NCBI GenBank assembly: GCA_937124965.1
Contig: CAKZLB010000013.1
Coordinates: 516,694-580,693, forward strand
DNA length: 64,000 nucleotides
Direction of reading: 5' to 3'
Origin: an uncultured Bacteroidota bacterium
GTDB taxonomy: Bacteria; Bacteroidota; Bacteroidia; NS11-12g; UBA9320
The notes under the pieces are model-generated. The model had not been told where the DNA came from. It was given only the letters and a program-made list of their open reading frames with translations, and made no database searches. The position numbers and the translations under genes are program-made. Shown here piece by piece: positions 63,697 to 64,000 of the stretch (positions are counted from its first letter, which is position 1; each line of letters starts with the position of its first letter).

Positions 63697-64000
63697 ATGA
63701 AACATCTATTAATCTTGAGCCTTGGCATTTTACTTTTAACCTGAGTTCGATTCTTCTTTATAGGTTTAGAATTTCATAAAAGTCAATAGACAAGGCGGTT
63801 TTGTGAAGATTTAGCGGGCTAAATCAATCAAATCCAACGAAGTATATTGGGTTTTATGGAACAACATTTACTTTTTCCTAGCGCTCTAAACCATAAATAA
63901 TAATCGAACTCAGGTTTTTAAGCATCTCTATGTGCAGTAGTAGTTCAAATAGTATGAAATACACGCCTGGAGGAAACTTGATTGATCGACTTTTTATCGA
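63697..64000 (+). pseudogene. Lipoprotein gene split by a mobile element, running off the right edge
   Basis: The ATG at 63697 opens MKHLLILSLGILLL, a signal peptide. Element B enters at 63738 and creates an immediate stop (ACC TGA). Skipping 63738-63919 (the element plus one TTT) rejoins the frame as LLLSISMC, a lipobox, followed by SSSSNSMKYTPGGNLIDRLF to the end of the window. The original gene therefore encoded a lipoprotein. As it stands, translation yields only 15 residues. Confidence 0.82.
63738..63916 (-). mobile_element. Non-autonomous element B (MITE-like, 179 bp)
   Basis: This is the same element as at 35152-35416 in reverse orientation: its minus strand reads AACCTGAGTTCGATTATT at one end. 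Of the 172 positions shared with element A, I count three differences. The flanks are TTT (63735-63737) and TTT (63917-63919). An 84-bp part of element A between two CTAG tetranucleotides is missing here. The near identity of the copies indicates recent movement. Confidence 0.9.

Noticed and set aside
1..64000. CRISPR arrays, phage genes, rRNA genes, integrases and transposases
   Set aside because: I looked for regular repeats, integrase and transposase motifs and rRNA signatures on both strands and saw none.

Overview
The window comes from the chromosome of a Bacteroidota bacterium, most likely a marine-type member of the Flavobacteriales. The evidence is the AT-rich sequence, the near absence of Shine-Dalgarno sites, and many promoter boxes of the TAnnTTTG type. 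It also includes a type IX secretion (T9SS) C-terminal tail on a secreted protein, a YtxJ bacillithiol-linked protein, a DUF4175 protein, and the flavobacterial gene order CBS protein / NAD kinase / DUF6089 / UppS / BamA. No phage genes, CRISPR array, rRNA or transposase gene are visible. One tRNA (Gln, anticodon TTG) is present.

Layout. 1-13.1 kb: core and envelope-sugar genes (manC fragment, kdsD, recQ, tRNA-Gln, prs, rplY, a PH-domain protein, an extended SDR, a degenerate arginase-fold protein, a 41-residue lipoprotein, aspS, an RRM protein, a GDP-mannose-epimerase-like SDR and a glycosyltransferase). 13.1-25 kb: a PabA/TrpG amidotransferase, then the run CBS / BamA-like / nadK / ArsC-like / two DUF6089 / uppS / bamA, meeting a leftward group (M16 peptidase, nitronate monooxygenase-like, aroQ). 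25-34 kb: a long PurF-like protein and an accessory block with three carbohydrate-active proteins (GH106-like lipoprotein, GH28-like, beta-propeller glycosidase), a pentapeptide-repeat membrane protein and an unknown lipoprotein. 34-39 kb: small stress/effector proteins, a mobile element, and three small secreted proteins, one with a 3D/double-psi barrel domain. 39-53 kb: mixed housekeeping and envelope genes (rlmF, gcvT, thioesterase, ytxJ, alkaline phosphatase, solitary ExbD, T9SS cargo, GT2, second RRM protein, rlmD, thioredoxin). 53-64 kb: a DUF4175 coiled-coil protein, an M48 protease with a barrel partner, and a TPR histidine kinase with a LytTR regulator.

Main discovery. Two nearly identical non-autonomous mobile elements (35152-35416 and 63738-63916, opposite orientation) share about 33-bp terminal inverted repeats beginning AACCTGAG. 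Each is flanked by a 3-bp direct repeat (AAA and TTT). Each splits a gene, and removing the element plus one 3-bp copy restores the reading frame exactly: in a GyrI-like gene the missing C-terminus is found on the far side of the element, and in a small lipoprotein gene the lipobox is found there. A third, single-ended relic lies at 60814-60846. No transposase is in the window, so they look like MITEs mobilised in trans.

Second discovery. At least eight genes start 3-5 nt after a perfect TAnnTTTG promoter box, which predicts leaderless mRNAs. This also corrects several start codons (25191, 29248, 44858, 50994, 60321, 63577), because the longer readings would place the promoter box inside the coding sequence.
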